64,000 nt of DNA from Nemopilema nomurai (Eukaryota; Cnidaria; Scyphozoa; Rhizostomeae; Rhizostomatidae). The notes under the pieces were generated by a model. The model was not told where the DNA came from and made no database searches. It saw only the letters and a program-made list of their open reading frames with translations. A program made the translations under genes and the position numbers. Positions 1 through 13,100 of this stretch are shown piece after piece. Every line of letters starts with the position of its first letter. Position 1 is the first letter of the stretch. Where the stretch lies: assembly GCA_003864495.1 (NCBI GenBank), contig ML133401.1:496001-560000 (forward strand), written 5' to 3'.

Positions 1-1867
1 CTCTTCTTAAACGGTCAATTTCAATTTGACTCTCCTGCTTCACTTGTTTCAACAAATTGTTGTTCTCTTCTAGAGCAGATATTTTCATTCTGAGACCCTC
101 ATTTTCTCTTTTCATTTCATTCAACGTGTTTGAAACTTTGTCGAGCTCAACCTCTTTTCCATACTCGTGCCTCCTTTTCCTTTCCTCTTCTTCGAGACGT
201 CTTGTAGCGTCGTCAAACTTCTGCTGCTGGGCAACAAGTGAGTCTTGCAGTTGCTTTGTTGTTAATCTTCTTTCGATGTCTTTTTCCATTTCTTCGCGGG
301 TCTTATTCATTTCTCGTTCCAATTTCTCTCTGCAAGAAATTTGGGTTTAATTTAATAAAGATTAAAGTGAATAAGATATTTGAATAATTCAAGGAAGTTT
401 TGGTGCGTTGAGTGCTTCTGTCCGGTGCTATTAGGACCTTTTCTTGGGACATCAATCAGAATAAATCAGTCAGTATTAATGACATTAAACTACCCTGGTG
501 ACTAAACAAGATATAATTTATTGACACCTTTCCATTATCAGTCGCTTTTCCAACTCGGATTTTTCCCTCACAAAGTCGTCCTTGACTTTTCTTCGTTCAT
601 TTTCCATTTTGTCCTCAACCATCTCCTTTTCCTTTCTGAACTTCGACTTCAGATTCTCTTTGTACTCAGCGAGCAGTCGATCAAAGTCATCTCGAAGATT
701 TGATGGCAAATCTGCTCTAGAATTGAACGCCTGTTGCATTTGTTGTTCTCTTCTCTGGTCTTGTAGTATTACTGTTGGTGATGGACTTGCTTCTGGTGGT
801 GGCGAATGCTGTTTTCTCTTTAACCGCTCGATTTCTTCTTTAAGTTGTACGATCTCGTTTTTCAGCATTGCATTTAACGACTGCAAGTTCGTCTTCTCTG
901 TTGCAAAAACTCTCTCAATTTCTTCCTTCTGTTGTATGATTCTCTTGTTCTTCTCCTCTACATCAGACACTGTTTGTATTTCTCGACGCAACTTCTCTTC
1001 CACATCTTTCCTTTTCTTTTTCTCTCTACTAATCTCTTCTTCTTGCTCTTCCATCTTCTTCAGCCATTCCTTGTGAACGCGCCTCTTCTCGTTCTCAAAG
1101 TTTTCTTCCATTTCATTTTTAATCTTCTCAAACTTTCTTTCTGCTTCTGTTATCTCACCCCTGTACCGTATTTCCAATTTTTCTTTCTCAGACTCAAATC
1201 TTCTTTCCATAGCCTCCCTTTCGTTAAGTTGCCTCCTTTTCAAATCATCGATTTCATTTTCTAACTTCAGACGCCATTGGGCACTCTTTTCTTCAATCAT
1301 CATTTTCAAATTCATTTCATGCTCATTGACCAGCTCTTTCTTCATTTTCTTTATATAGATTTCCTTCTTTTCCTGCTCTTCTTTAAGCCGCTCTTGAAAC
1401 TTGTCTTCTAACTGCTTCAATTTCAAATCGTGCTGCCGTTCCAACTCAATTTTCTCAGTTTCGAAGCTTCTAGTCATTTTGGAGATTTCCTGAGCAAAGG
1501 ATCGATGGATCTCCGCCTTCTCATTCTCAAGCTCTTGCTCAAGGAAGTCTCGCTCCTCCTTCACAACAGTCTCCCATTCGGCCTTCTTTCCTTTGAATCC
1601 TCGAAGCAACTCTTGCACTTTGTTGGCGTACTGCGCCTCCATGGCTTCCTTCTCTCTTTTGAAGATGAGCAGCAACTCTTCTTTGAGCGCAATTTCTGTG
1701 TTGATGGCCTGGCTGCCATAATCAGATATGGCGAATGGCGTTGGGTCAAAGTCTGTCAATACAAATTTGGACTGAGTTTTGCTGCGATCTGTTTGGCTTC
1801 TCTTGGCAAGAAAATCACCATCATCCCTCCCAGATTTGAATGTTACACTCTTTGCTTTGTTGCTCAT
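1..1867 (-). CDS. Coiled-coil protein, 5' part (runs off left edge)
   Basis: Two exons are visible: 528-1867, starting with ATG at 1867-1865, and 1-329, which continues beyond the window. The donor after 528 (GTGTCA) and the acceptor at 330-332 (TTTCTTGCAG) join in frame: the split codon AG|A keeps the E/K/R-rich heptad pattern going. About 55 polar residues are followed by more than 480 residues of almost unbroken charged coiled coil (repeated patterns such as REKEAMEAQY and EEEISREKKKRK). One Pro-rich break of about 20 residues (SPPPEASPSPT) lies near residue 360. There is no signal peptide or membrane segment, so the protein is probably cytoplasmic and cytoskeletal or centrosomal. I could not assign a family; ninein-like or other centrosomal coiled-coil proteins are possible, but low-complexity coils resemble each other by composition. 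The first coding exon of 1.34 kb is long for this window. Confidence 0.75.
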
Positions 1868-4238
1868 GTTTACGTGAATATTTACTTTGTCTATAATAAG
1901 ATAATAAGAGATAATAAGCGATGTGTGTTAGCAGGCATCCAACAGAATAAACACCTCGATATTATTCTTTGTGCAATCGCTCACCGTTGCTGATAAGTCT
2001 TAGCAAGAATAGATGGGCACATGACAGCTGAAGAGCTGAGTTCTGATTACGTTACAGCTGATTAAGTGACCTAGAAACTCAAAGGCGAGAAACTTTCAAG
2101 CGCCATTTTTCAAAACAAGACGCTAACAACGATCCTGATGAGGAGTCTCCATGCCCAAGACACCTACCTGCATCTGACGATTAAGCTCCTGATGCTAAAA
2201 ACAGCAAAACGCCAGCTCAAGAGTCAGCTTGCTGTGTCATTTTCTGCTGCTGCTTTCGAACCAATAGCTCCTTTCCCACTAATCATGACATCATTGTGTC
2301 TTGCCGGACTTGTAAATAAAAGTCGATTTTCAGAAACTCTCCACGGCGTCCTTTCTCAGTGTGGTTTACCCTGGCATGTCCTCGATTGTTCTGCATGAAT
2401 TCTTTCATCATGTTTCTGGCCAAACCACCTGCAAAGGTCACTTGCGGAGGAGGCTGCAACTGTAGAAGCACATTGTTCAAGCAACCCCAGTGATGACAGT
2501 TCATTGTTGTATTAATCTAGATTCAGCAATTGAGGCCGACTTGCCAATCAATGGTATCTTAAACTCCAGGCGCAAGAATGAATCTTGTATTAGAAACAGT
2601 GAAAGATTGTGTATGGGTTGCGGGTATTTCTGCTGAGATCTGTCAACGTGCCTTCACAATTACCCTGAAACGGAGGGATCCTTTGATGTTCAATGCTTTA
2701 GAACTCTGAACTAAGAAACTTATAATTTATAACTTATAATTTAAATCTTCTTTCCATTCTTTCACATTAGATTTCAGGCTGCTGGTTCTCAAATTATGAG
2801 AGATCATTTTTGTTGACCCGTGTTACAGGTTCTGAGTTGATATGTCATTTGTGATAAGCAGTTGTGAACTTCATCTAGAGAAAATTTTGAAATTGTCACA
2901 TACCTTAAGCCTCTTGCAGAAAGTTCTTCAATTCGGTTGGAAATCTTTGTTTTCAAGCAAGAAATCTTAAATGGTGTTTCATTTATAATGAGGCATACTT
3001 CTAAGAAACTTGTCTTAAAGCAATTAAAAAGACACAGATTTTTGTGAGCTTTTAGTTTTTCAAGCCAGATATCAAATTGATGAAAATTAGACCTTTTAAG
3101 TTCTGACAAAACTTGGAATACCGAAGTTCTTAAACGTTGCTGCCTGAATCATCGCATTTTGTGGATAAATGGTTAGATCTAATGCTCTGTCAATGAATCA
3201 TAGTTTCCGATGGATGTATCAAAAATACCAGTTGCCAAAGATGAATGTGTGATTAAAGTGAAGTGAACGTTTTGAATAAACATAAGGGAAACATCTATTA
3301 GTGACGAATCGCTGGCTTAGTTCATCAAAACGAGACCTGCAGTGACATTAGTTTAGTGATCAATATTTGATAGTGCAAGGCAAAGCGATCTACAATATAG
3401 GTTCTGATCTATGAAAGGCATTAAGTTTACTTAATGAATAATTTAAGTGATGCCAAAGTAATCATTCTGTTTAATCTATGGCAATAACTTTGAGGTGTGG
3501 GCTGCAAGATCAGACAAGATGTCAAAAGACAAGAACAAGGACTCCAAGAACTGTTCAAAGATACCTAGGCGAATGACGTCAAACTTTGTGCAGTTCTGGA
3601 GATGCTTAATATTGTCCTATTTACTGGCTCCGCAGTTGTAGATTGGGCGTCAGCAGTCAGGACAATATCAATATTTGTTTGTACTGAATGCACGGAAGTG
3701 CAGGCAAATTTTGTGCATATTCCAATATGTCCTCCACGTAAGCTGTAAGTAAAGGCTAGGGCTGGCCAATGTCTCTTTTTACAGAAGAGATCGTATATTA
3801 AGTTTAGATCAATGCTCAAACTCAGCTCTAAGTCAAAAGCTAAACTTATTGAAGGTTATAAACAAATTTCTTTGAAATGCTCGCATATTCGTTCAAATTG
3901 GTTTTCCAGCGACTTTGGTAATAACGAGATTGGTCAATGACCTTCAATTTTATGCACTTGAGGGACATTGGCTCTTTTCAGAGCCAGATGGAAAGTTCCC
4001 TCTATCAAGGCATCAAGGCAACTTGTTTAGGATTAAGGCCTGCTTACAAAGTATTGCGAATGAGAACAGATGTAGTAACTTGCTGTTTCAGAAAAAGCAC
4101 TTTTTGTAAAATTAAAAGTGACTTAAAAGAGGCTCAACACTAAACCTGGAAATGTTTTTCCATTTCCGTATTGAATGGTGTAGGAAATCATGTCAGCCAA
4201 AACACATGGTTTTCCTTATTAGCTTCTACTGTTTGTAT

Positions 4239-5293
4239 TAAAGTGGAGTTTACATACCTGGGATGCTGCAGTTAATCTTACATTGTGCACATGTAAGCTA
4301 ATTTCATTCAAATAATCAAACACAAATGATCATTGGTAATAACATCAATTGTCTAAAAACATGATTTCAAACTTACGACCTGAAATCCACTTGAGTTTGA
4401 ACAAAGTATAAATTATGCTTAATTATAAATTCAGCAAAGAGGAATTATCAAGCATACCTTATTTTGTTGACCGAAAGAAAAACTTATCAAGCAAGCATGC
4501 CTTTGGCTTTAATATTAAGGCTAGACGTTCTTATCTGTATTGTCTAGGTTTTAGATTTCAGTCTAATCCCTTTCTGGTAATATCGGCTGCCTTTTGATTT
4601 TTGTCATGGGAAGATGCAGGGGCACCAGCTGGAGGGCAGCTACCCCCCTCCAATCGTTTCCAGCAACTTTGACAGTAGACACGCCTATATCAGCACGCCC
4701 TTTTGTCTATGAATTTTCGGTTCCGCCTAATCTCCAAAAATTCCTAGCTTCGCCACCGGGGGACACTACAGTACGATGCGTCGATCAGTGCATTTCAGGG
4801 AATGGGAACAAAACCATTTGAAGAAGGCCTTTCCAGTTGATTGGAATCGGCAGGAAGACATTAATTACACATCTTTTAAACACATACAGTACTTTTCATC
4901 ATGTATGAAATAGTGCCAGCAACTAAATATTGACCAGAAAGAAGTAATACCGTGGAATAAGTATTTGGCTGCTCTAAAAGTGATTTACTAGTGGAGAGGA
5001 CAGCTTTTTTCTGAGAAATTGAAAGCAGATTTCGAATGATATTCCGCGTTGTGCCAAGACAGTTTTTCTTTCGGTCAAGTAAATTAAGTATGATTGATAA
5101 TTCTTCTTTGCTCGAATGGTAACAAAACATAATTTATACTTTGTGTAACCTTGAGTGGATTTCAGGCCAGTACGTTTTAGACATTTGATGTTATTACCAA
5201 TGATCATTTGCGTTTGATTATTTGAATGAAATGAGCTTACATGTGCACAAAGTGAAATTAACTACGGCATCCCAGGTATGAAAACGCCGCTTA
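4239..5293. mobile_element. Long-inverted-repeat (MITE/foldback-like) element
   Basis: The left arm, about 4239-4480, matches the reverse complement of about 5060-5293. Shared blocks include the outer CATACCTGGGATGC (4253-4266 against 5265-5278), GTGCACATGTAAGCT, TTCATTCAAATAATCAAAC, AATGATCATTGGTAATAACA, CCTGAAATCCACT and GACCGAAAGAAAAACT. The arms are about 235 bp with small indels and perhaps 85% matching by eye. The central part of about 550 bp has no transposase-like frame. The structure suggests a non-autonomous DNA transposon. I see no convincing target-site duplication, so the superfamily is unknown. Confidence 0.75.
4610..4780. mobile_element. Possible nested transposon remnant inside the inverted-repeat element
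   Basis: On the minus strand the segment contains CCCCCGGTGGCGAAGCTAGG, followed by an AT-rich stretch. On the plus strand near 4619 there is CAGGGGCACCAGCTGG. Ends of the form GGGGC-G-AGCTAGG recur in many invertebrate DNA repeats, and a similar motif (CAGGGGCGTACCCAG) occurs at about 41040-41054. The assignment rests only on motif resemblance. Confidence 0.2.
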
Positions 5294-7022
5294 AACAGAG
5301 AATATGAAAACCATTAAAGAAATAACTATTGCATAATAACAGTGTGTTTGTGTTGATATGGTTTGTTAATTACTGAAATAGAGGAGCATTTGCAGGCTTG
5401 GCATTGTACCTACTTTAAATGACGTTTATTACTACCAACATCAACTGCAGCCAATGTATTTAAAGACCTTTCAGATGATGTGCAGGCAAAGTGAATTGGT
5501 GCCAGGCAGGTTTGGAATAGAGCGTGCTGTTTCAAATCGTGGCTCATTTCTAAGTTTGACCACTTTTCATGAAAAGCCTTGGCCTTGTTAAAATTTTCAT
5601 TTCAGATGAAAAAACTTTTTCTTTCCTTTCTTGTTATATCTTCCGACGAGCAAAGCCAATCATTTGTCAAATTTAGATATTTTTGAATGTTTTTTTATCC
5701 ATGTTGCCTGCAACAATTTTTGAAGATTTGCTTCACTTTGCTGGTACATTCATTTATTGCAGCTGCTGTTACGAGTATTTCCAGTGGAAACTATGATTAA
5801 CTTACAGCTACTGAAATCTGCCCCTTTTGCCTCAAGTAGTGTTGTCCCATGCCACAACAAATTTTTGAAACGCTTTCCAAATTTTGTCAGATACAAAGCC
5901 AGGTTTCTAGGATATCTGGTCCGAGGAGTTATGAGCTCACGAAGGTCTTTTTAATTCACTTTATCTTTAACTGTTATAGGGTACACACTGGTGAAGTTTT
6001 ACTGCCACATAGAAAAATGCGTAGAACCATGAACTGAGACCAGTTGTATCCTAAAATTGTTGTTGGGGAATGTCTCCACCCACATTAAGAGTCGCGGTAT
6101 CTCAAGTAGGCTATCTCTACTAACTGCATCGCCATTAACTTCAGACAGACAGGTTGAAAGAGAATGCTATTTGAAATTGCTTATAATTTCTTCGAGACGA
6201 TATAATTTACAGATCACCTAATCAAGTCGATAATTGGCACTAAAAATCAGCCACGAAAATAGAGCCCATTTACATCTCTTTATAAATCACATTCTCTAAT
6301 CACAAAGACCTAAGACCTAATATTGTACAGCGCATACAAATACCCAAGAGATTACACTTCGCGTGCGTAAGAGAAACAGTGCAAAATTTAAATACAATTG
6401 CTCAAAAAACATAAATGGAAAGCAGGATCACATCAGGCGGAGTAGTAATAGTGAAAGTGAATAAGGAGCAGTTTCCTAGTGGAGCAGATGTTGCGGGCCC
6501 GTTCAAGCCGCACACACACTGAGTTCCTATCCAAAACACTAACTTTAACCCCAAAGCCCGTCAGTATGACAAGCGTCTTTTTCTTAAATTAGCCACCAGT
6601 TTTAATATGACAGTGGAAATACGGCATTCAAGGGTAACTTGCAATCGAATACTTCAAGGCTCGTTTAAAAGCATAATAATTCGAAGACTCTTCAGCGACT
6701 TAAATGCTTGAGTAACCCTTTGGACCTTCCTAGTGATTAGACCCAAAATCAACATGCATCGTTTTTACTTGTGTAGCACGAATTGGATGTTATGAGACAT
6801 CGATAAGTATGTACAAAATATAAAAATAGTTGAAATGTTTAATGATGATGAAACATCAAGAGAAGTGCTTCCGGTAGGCATCTTTTGAGGACACCAGCAT
6901 CTTTTCGCGAGAAGCATCGCGTCGTAAAGAACAACATTCTTCGACAACTCGAATTTGGGGATTTGTACAACAATCCAACACTATGCTTGGAAGCATTTAT
7001 GTTATAGCGCATCGGCTGTTAG

Positions 7023-10000
7023 CTAACCACAGCCCTGCAATGTTGCCAGTTCATCAACGGTACTTCTGACACTTTCGACTCCCGATCGCAGTTGCACAAG
7101 CGTCGCCTCGTAGCCTCGCAACGTCTCATTTTGTCTTGAATACACGGTGCGTAGCTGCGTCAGCATTGTCTTAACATTCGAAGCATCGAAAGATTCTCTA
7201 TTTCGTCGTAACATCAGCTGAAGTTGGCTTAGAGCCGTAGCGTTTAGCATGGCAATTTCACGGAAACTGCTTATAACTACCTCTACTTCCGTCTGCCTTG
7301 CGACAGTTTCCCGTGACTGGGTCCTCGCGACAACCAGTGATCGGTTCGCGTCGGAGGCAGAAGTGGTTGCGTTGTCTGTGTAGTTACGACATTCGGCGGA
7401 TCGTAACTGGATGTCGGCTGTTGAGCTGGACACGTTTCTTTGGGTATTGGAAAGATAGTTTCCACTGAACAGGCTACTGGAAGCCTCAGACCGGAGCCTC
7501 CTCGAGTCATTCAAAAGTCTGCCAACTATCTATAAGTCAAATGAAAAGATTCAAGGTTAATAGTGAATTCACTTCGAGCCGAACCTAAGAAGATCAACAA
7601 GAGATATTAAGAAAAACCGTGAAAACAATTCATTAGGATTCTGAATAAAGAGGTCTTCTTTACACCGGTGATTTCAGCCGTATTTTGGTATGAGGTTTTC
7701 TTTCTTTTACTATGCAGCTGCAGAGTTGTGGAACTTTAACAAACAGTAAGGGCTTCCCTTTCATTGTTCCAGGGAACCAGGGAAACGGCCTTGATAACCC
7801 ATGAGCAGTTGCGTCTGCGCATGATTTTCCGGTACCCAGGCCCCTTGGTTAACGCGGTCAAGATCATGGTCGTCTAATGATACAAGACACAAGGATCTCC
7901 CTTGCTGACATCTTGGCTCTAAGCTCAGTCTGCGTCACTTATTGCCGATGAATGAAGGGAAACGTCCTAGATTATCTAACTATTGCCAGTTTTGGTCTTC
8001 TGTCCCAGCCGGTAAGCATATTCAGCTATTATCCAGCTTGAGACTTTTGCAGATGGTAAACAAACAGAGTTCTGGATCAAACTTTTTCTAATTATGAGTT
8101 GATCTTCTAAAAAAAGTTTTCTTTCCTTTTCTTTTTCTTTCTTTTCTGATCTTTAAAAAAGTTTTTCGTTGAAGCGCTAGGAAAACCTCTTTTCAAGCAC
8201 CTCTCCTTTCCCTAAGCAGCGATCACCTGCTTTGAGACGTGCAAACTGACAAATACTATAAAAGAATGTTGATTAAATAAGACATGCTTCAGTCCCTTGC
8301 GATAAATTTATGGACCCATACCTGCGACACATTGCCGGTAGTGAAGGAAGCGTTTTGAATCAATGCCATCGACTGTGTGGCAACACTCAATGCAGTTTCT
8401 AAATCGGCTCTGATGCTGTTTGTGTACTGGATTGCCTGCAAACTGGACTGGTTCACCTATTAAATAAGATGGACGAAGGAATTATTGAAGTGGAAATACA
8501 AACACCTGTAATCAGAGGGTGAAAAATGCCCAAACTCTAAAATGCCACTGATAATACCAAAACATAAGAAGCTATACAGTTTGCTTCCAAAACATAGGCA
8601 AGTGATTGAAAGCCATAATTTGTTTATCTTACAATTTAAAGCATAACTATACGCTAGTTGTTTACGCAGCTAATCCTATTGGGTCGTACATGAGAAAACA
8701 TTTCATCAACACTCATGCAGTGTTAACTCCTTCGAAACCAAGAAACATTACACATCAATACCAGTGTTTGGTCACGAAACATTCCATAATAGCCATCAGA
8801 AGAACAACAGAAGCACGCAGGCAAGAGCCTTGCATCTTGTCATATATCATTAACTAACTACCAAAGGAGGTACAAACCGCCAAGTTCTACGTAAACACCC
8901 TGCTCACTGAAAATAAAGCGTTTTAGCCCTGCAAGAAAAACTTGATGCGAGCAAAAACGCAGCCTGCCACTGACCTCACTAGTATGCTGCAACGACAGAG
9001 CTGCCATGTTTTCTGCCGCCCTGGAAGTATCGTTGAAGTTTCGCATTATCTGCAACATGCCCTCGGCTTCTGCCAGAAGATTGGTTGCTGAAGTAGCCGC
9101 AGACGAGGCCGATTCCTGCGCAGCTATGGCCTGATCAGCTAACTGTGCGTGCTCGCGCTCCAAACTCGCCAGTGTGCTCTGGAGGCTGGATGCAGTCAAA
9201 TTCGTCCCCGTAAGGTTGCGCCTTAGCTCAATGTACGTGCTGTTCAAAGCTAGCAGGTCAGAATTCAAGGCTGATATGCTGCCGTTCAGGCTTTGGTATC
9301 GTGACTGCAGTTGTGTAAAGACTCGAGCTTCCGTCGCATTTAGAGCGGTGGCATTGAGATACGTCTGGTTGGCACGAGTCGATAACCGAGAAACATTGCT
9401 TCGCAGCATGCTCATATTGCGCAGCAGCAAATTGACACTCGAGTTGAGATCGCGAAGAGTGTTCCATTGTTGTTGCAGAAGCCTTCTTGACGTGTTCAGT
9501 ACAGCTTCAGTCTGGCGCTCCTGCGCAGTCACATTGCTCGTCGTCGTGGTTGCGTCGGTTGACAGCGAAAGGATCTGCTCATTCAACCGTGACGTGGTGT
9601 TGTATCGGCCTTCGTAGCCGGCCCATAACGAAGTCATACGTACAGAAGTAGTGTTGATGTTCCTTCTCAAATTTCCGGTTGTGTTGACCATTGGTGCAAA
9701 ATGCTGCTGTAAAACGTATCTGCTTCCCCAAAGCAAGGCATATATAGAATCAGTCAAATTCGTGATCAGGCCACGTGTTTGGCTGATAGCCAGCATGTCA
9801 GCATTGCTTGTGTTGAGACTTCTAGAAACATTCACTTCCAACATTCGTTGCATGGCGTCAAGCGAATAGTTCAATGCAGTGAGTTCGCTTGCCAGGCCAC
9901 CTTCGACTGACGATGAATTCCGCGCATCAGCAGTTATCTGCGAGACATTCTGCGTGAGACGTGCGAGTCGCACGCCAAACGAGGGCGAAAGGCTGAGCTG

Positions 10001-10101
10001 TGCGATGCTTTCAACCGAGGTTACTCTGTTGGTAATGTTGGCAATGTCCCTGCGCAAAGCGTGCACTTCCACTTGGATCAAACGGTAGCATTCGGAGCAG
10101 G
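7023..10101 (-). other. Coiled-coil (domain II/I) exons of laminin gene 1
   Basis: Exons 8975-10101, 8322-8456 and 7023-7529 encode 589 residues. The region begins with a CxxC pair, as in laminins where it links the three chains, and has a C-terminal Cys at residue 1869. I count one lysine in the whole region (NVKTM, residue about 1810), all other long basic residues being Arg, and about 33 N-X-S/T sequons, 23 of them in the first exon. The Cys-rich Lbeta knob of canonical beta chains is absent. The only internal Cys is 1749 in CRNYT. Confidence 0.85.
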
Positions 10102-13100
10102 CTGTAACAGCAAACACGAGTATTAACTCGGGTATAAGGCAATTTCTTCATTACAAGCTCAAATTGAAAAACATCATCTCTACTTACGAGTGCTGACCAA
10201 CATGTTGAATCTACTGTATCAAATATAACGCGAAATGCCTTATAGCGACTTTCAACAAGTCTACATGTCTGGAATCGACATCGACGCTTCAAGCAGCTCG
10301 GGCAATTCTGTGGTACCTGCTTAGAATAGTGACAACAACATGCCGGTGAAGCCAAGTGAAATGCGCGGGAAGCCAAGTGGAAAGCGCGGGAAGCCAAATG
10401 GAATACACGTTAAGCCAAGTGGAATGCGCGGGAAGCCAAGTGAAATGCGCGGGAAGCCAAGTGGAATGCGCGGGAAGCCAAGTGAAATGCGCGTGAAGCC
10501 AAGTGAAATGCGCGGGAAGCCAAAGGAATGCGCGTGAAGCCAAGTGAAATGCGCGGGAAGCCAAGTGTATCATAGTGCATTTATAATGCACTTGCTTATA
10601 GTTCTACGAAATAACTCACGCTGACAGCCGGCATCTGTGAGGTTGACGGCATTTTCTGCACACTGGTCGCAAGTGCTTCCGCCAATGTTCTCTCTGCAGT
10701 CGCACTGCCCAGTGAATTCATTACACACAGAGCTGTTCTGTCCGATTGTATTCAGCAACATGCAGTTGCACGCTGAAACCAATTGAAGAAAGGACATGAC
10801 GACGGAGTGCAAGAGTTCTGATTTCAAATTGGTGTCAGCTAGCCATGTTACAATTTTTTTTAAATAAATGGCGACGTGTAAGGGAACAGTTAAGAGATTT
10901 TAAAGGAGTGTAACAGAACATATAGTACGCTTCTTTTATAACAGGTTATGGTGCAAAAGAAATTGTTTACATATTCAATTATAAAAAAAGCCCAAGAAAC
11001 TGGGTCAGCCCTAGTTTGTGACATCTGTCAATAAATCAACTCTGGCTTTACGCAAGGATTCGACATTACCTGAAAACGCTATTTGAGACTAGCAACAAAT
11101 TGATTCACCGTTAGGCCTAATGTTCTGGTATGGTCTTGCTATTGATTATTAGTTCAATAAAAAAGCATTGTAAAGCTGGTGAAATAAACTCTCAACAGGA
11201 AGCACAAAAAGAGTACTCATTAAAGCAAGTAGAAGGATGCCCCCCAGTATCATATACTGGTATTCGTAGAAACAAGTGGAGTAAAATGTTCCTGTGTGAA
11301 ACACATTAGACGCAAACAGAAGACTCACGTCGACATCCGTCAAACGAAGTATCGTTAAGTCCGTAAAATCCCGGGATGCATTGGGTGCAGTTCGGCTCTT
11401 GAACGCCAGGCTGACATCTTTCGCAGTGATCCCCTTCTGAACCAACTCTGCAATTGCTACAGGTGCCATTTTGTGGGTCACACGAAGTCGAGCGCGAATT
11501 GCACGCACAAAGTTTGCAGTCTGTGTACGAGCCATTGTTTGGAAATTCTCTTGTATAACCTACGAGTTGAAAAAGCTTGTTCTTAACGAACCACCATATT
11601 GAAATTCGATCCTCTTAAACTGATCTAATGTTGTTCGTTTGAAAAGAGAGGCTTGTGGCAAATTGAGCATGGTAACTTTCTGCTGAAAAAATGGAAAAAG
11701 AAAAACGAAGAAGTGATTCCACTTCAAGATGCAAATGAAGGGTTTACCTGGTGCACAATTTTGGCACGACGTTCCAGTAAAATTAGCGGGACATGAGCAA
11801 TTTTCTGCAAACGATGATGCTTGCAGTGATGATCTTTGACTGGACGTCGAAAGCAGTGTTACTTGGCGGAGCACAAATGTGGAGACACCGCTGGCACTAA
11901 TCTCAATCTTCAGCTCTCTGATCGATGTCAATATATGCTGGAATCTCCAGGTTGAAATCCTGGAGACAGCGTTGCGCTCAAGAAGCTGTACAGTGGACGT
12001 CTGCGACCGCTGCGAAGCATTTGCATTGAGGTCAAAGGACACAACACTGTTATCTGAGTGAGTAATCGTCAAATTGAACGTGGCAGTCGAACTTTGGACT
12101 CCCGCCATGGGTGTCAGGGCATACGAAACAGAGATCGTCTGGGCATAGCTTGATAGCTTATTGCCTCTGTATTTGCTGGGCGCGTGCAACGAGTACAAAC
12201 GACCACTGCGCAGGTTGATCGACAGGCCTTCACTGGTGTTGGTGAATGCAGCTGCGGCACCAGAAATGTCCCTGACACTCCACCAGTCAGAAGTATTGGC
12301 GAATTGCGATCTGATATTCAGTGTATATGCAGTGGCAGAAGAGCACTGGCTTGTCTTGTTGAAGCAAAAACAGCTCTGACAGCCATAAGAGTTATTGGCC
12401 TGCAAATTAAAAGCACTCGCTTTGCATTCGTCGCACTTGGCCCCCACAGTGTTTGGCTTGCACGAGCAATTTCCCTGGAGCAAATCACATTGTAGATTTG
12501 TCGATCCGGACGCGTCACAGTTGCAGGGCCTGAGTTGGAAAGAAAGAAAAAATTGAGACATATGGGTAATATTTCTCCACTCAAAGCTTCGGGAAGCAGG
12601 AATTTTTAAAGAACTGTACGGACATAATAAATGGGAAGCCTGAAGAGCTAGCTTGAAAATCAGAAACTAGCTTGAAAATCAGAAACTAGCTTTGCAATTG
12701 CTTTTTCACGTTGGTTTTAAGGAAAGTTTTGCAATAGCAAGGACGAAAAAGTTAGGTCAAGTAAAAGGCTGCTTTCGTTGAAGTGGGAAAAGATAGCTAC
12801 ACAGGTCAGCGAAGGGCTGGGAACCAAACAGCAACAACAACTTACGAGCATCCTGAAGAGGTAAAGTTGTAATGAAGCGGTTTGCATCGGTCACATTTAG
12901 TACCGGTGGTGGTGTTCTTGCAGAAGCAGCTGCTGTCTTCCCTGCAAAACATGAAGGCAGAGCCATCCCAGTTGCACTGGCAGTTTCGACAGCCGAGTCC
13001 TGTCTGGTAGCCATAGTAACTCGGTCGGCACGCGCTGCAAGTTCGATTGACAACACCGGGTTTGCACGGGCACTGACCTGTAGTGACGTCACACACCAGG

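Larger units (their letters stand above)
1868..7022. other. Intergenic region, no gene recognised
   Basis: This 5.1-kb stretch separates the 5' end of the coiled-coil gene from the 3' end of laminin gene 1. Its open frames are short, lack compositional support and have no splice-linked continuation that I could find. It contains the inverted-repeat element at 4239-5293. It must also hold the promoter of the coiled-coil gene (just right of 1867) and the 3' UTR of laminin gene 1 (left of 7023), but I see no decisive promoter or polyadenylation motif. Confidence 0.6.

Noticed and set aside
582..1076. 164-codon open frame on the plus strand
   Set aside because: It is antisense to the coiled-coil exon. 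Its Ser/Phe/Leu-rich translation is the expected shadow of Glu/Lys-rich codons.
9174..9617. 147-codon open frame on the plus strand
   Set aside because: Antisense to the laminin gene 1 coil exon, with no splice partners or domain.
10289..10591. Heptad-repeat open frames on both strands
   Set aside because: Produced by the 21-bp intronic minisatellite; the period is a multiple of three.
11149..11535. Open frame starting MARTQTANF in laminin gene 1
   Set aside because: It is a shifted frame over the exon 11329-11559. The true frame gives a cysteine-patterned LE repeat in phase with both neighbours.
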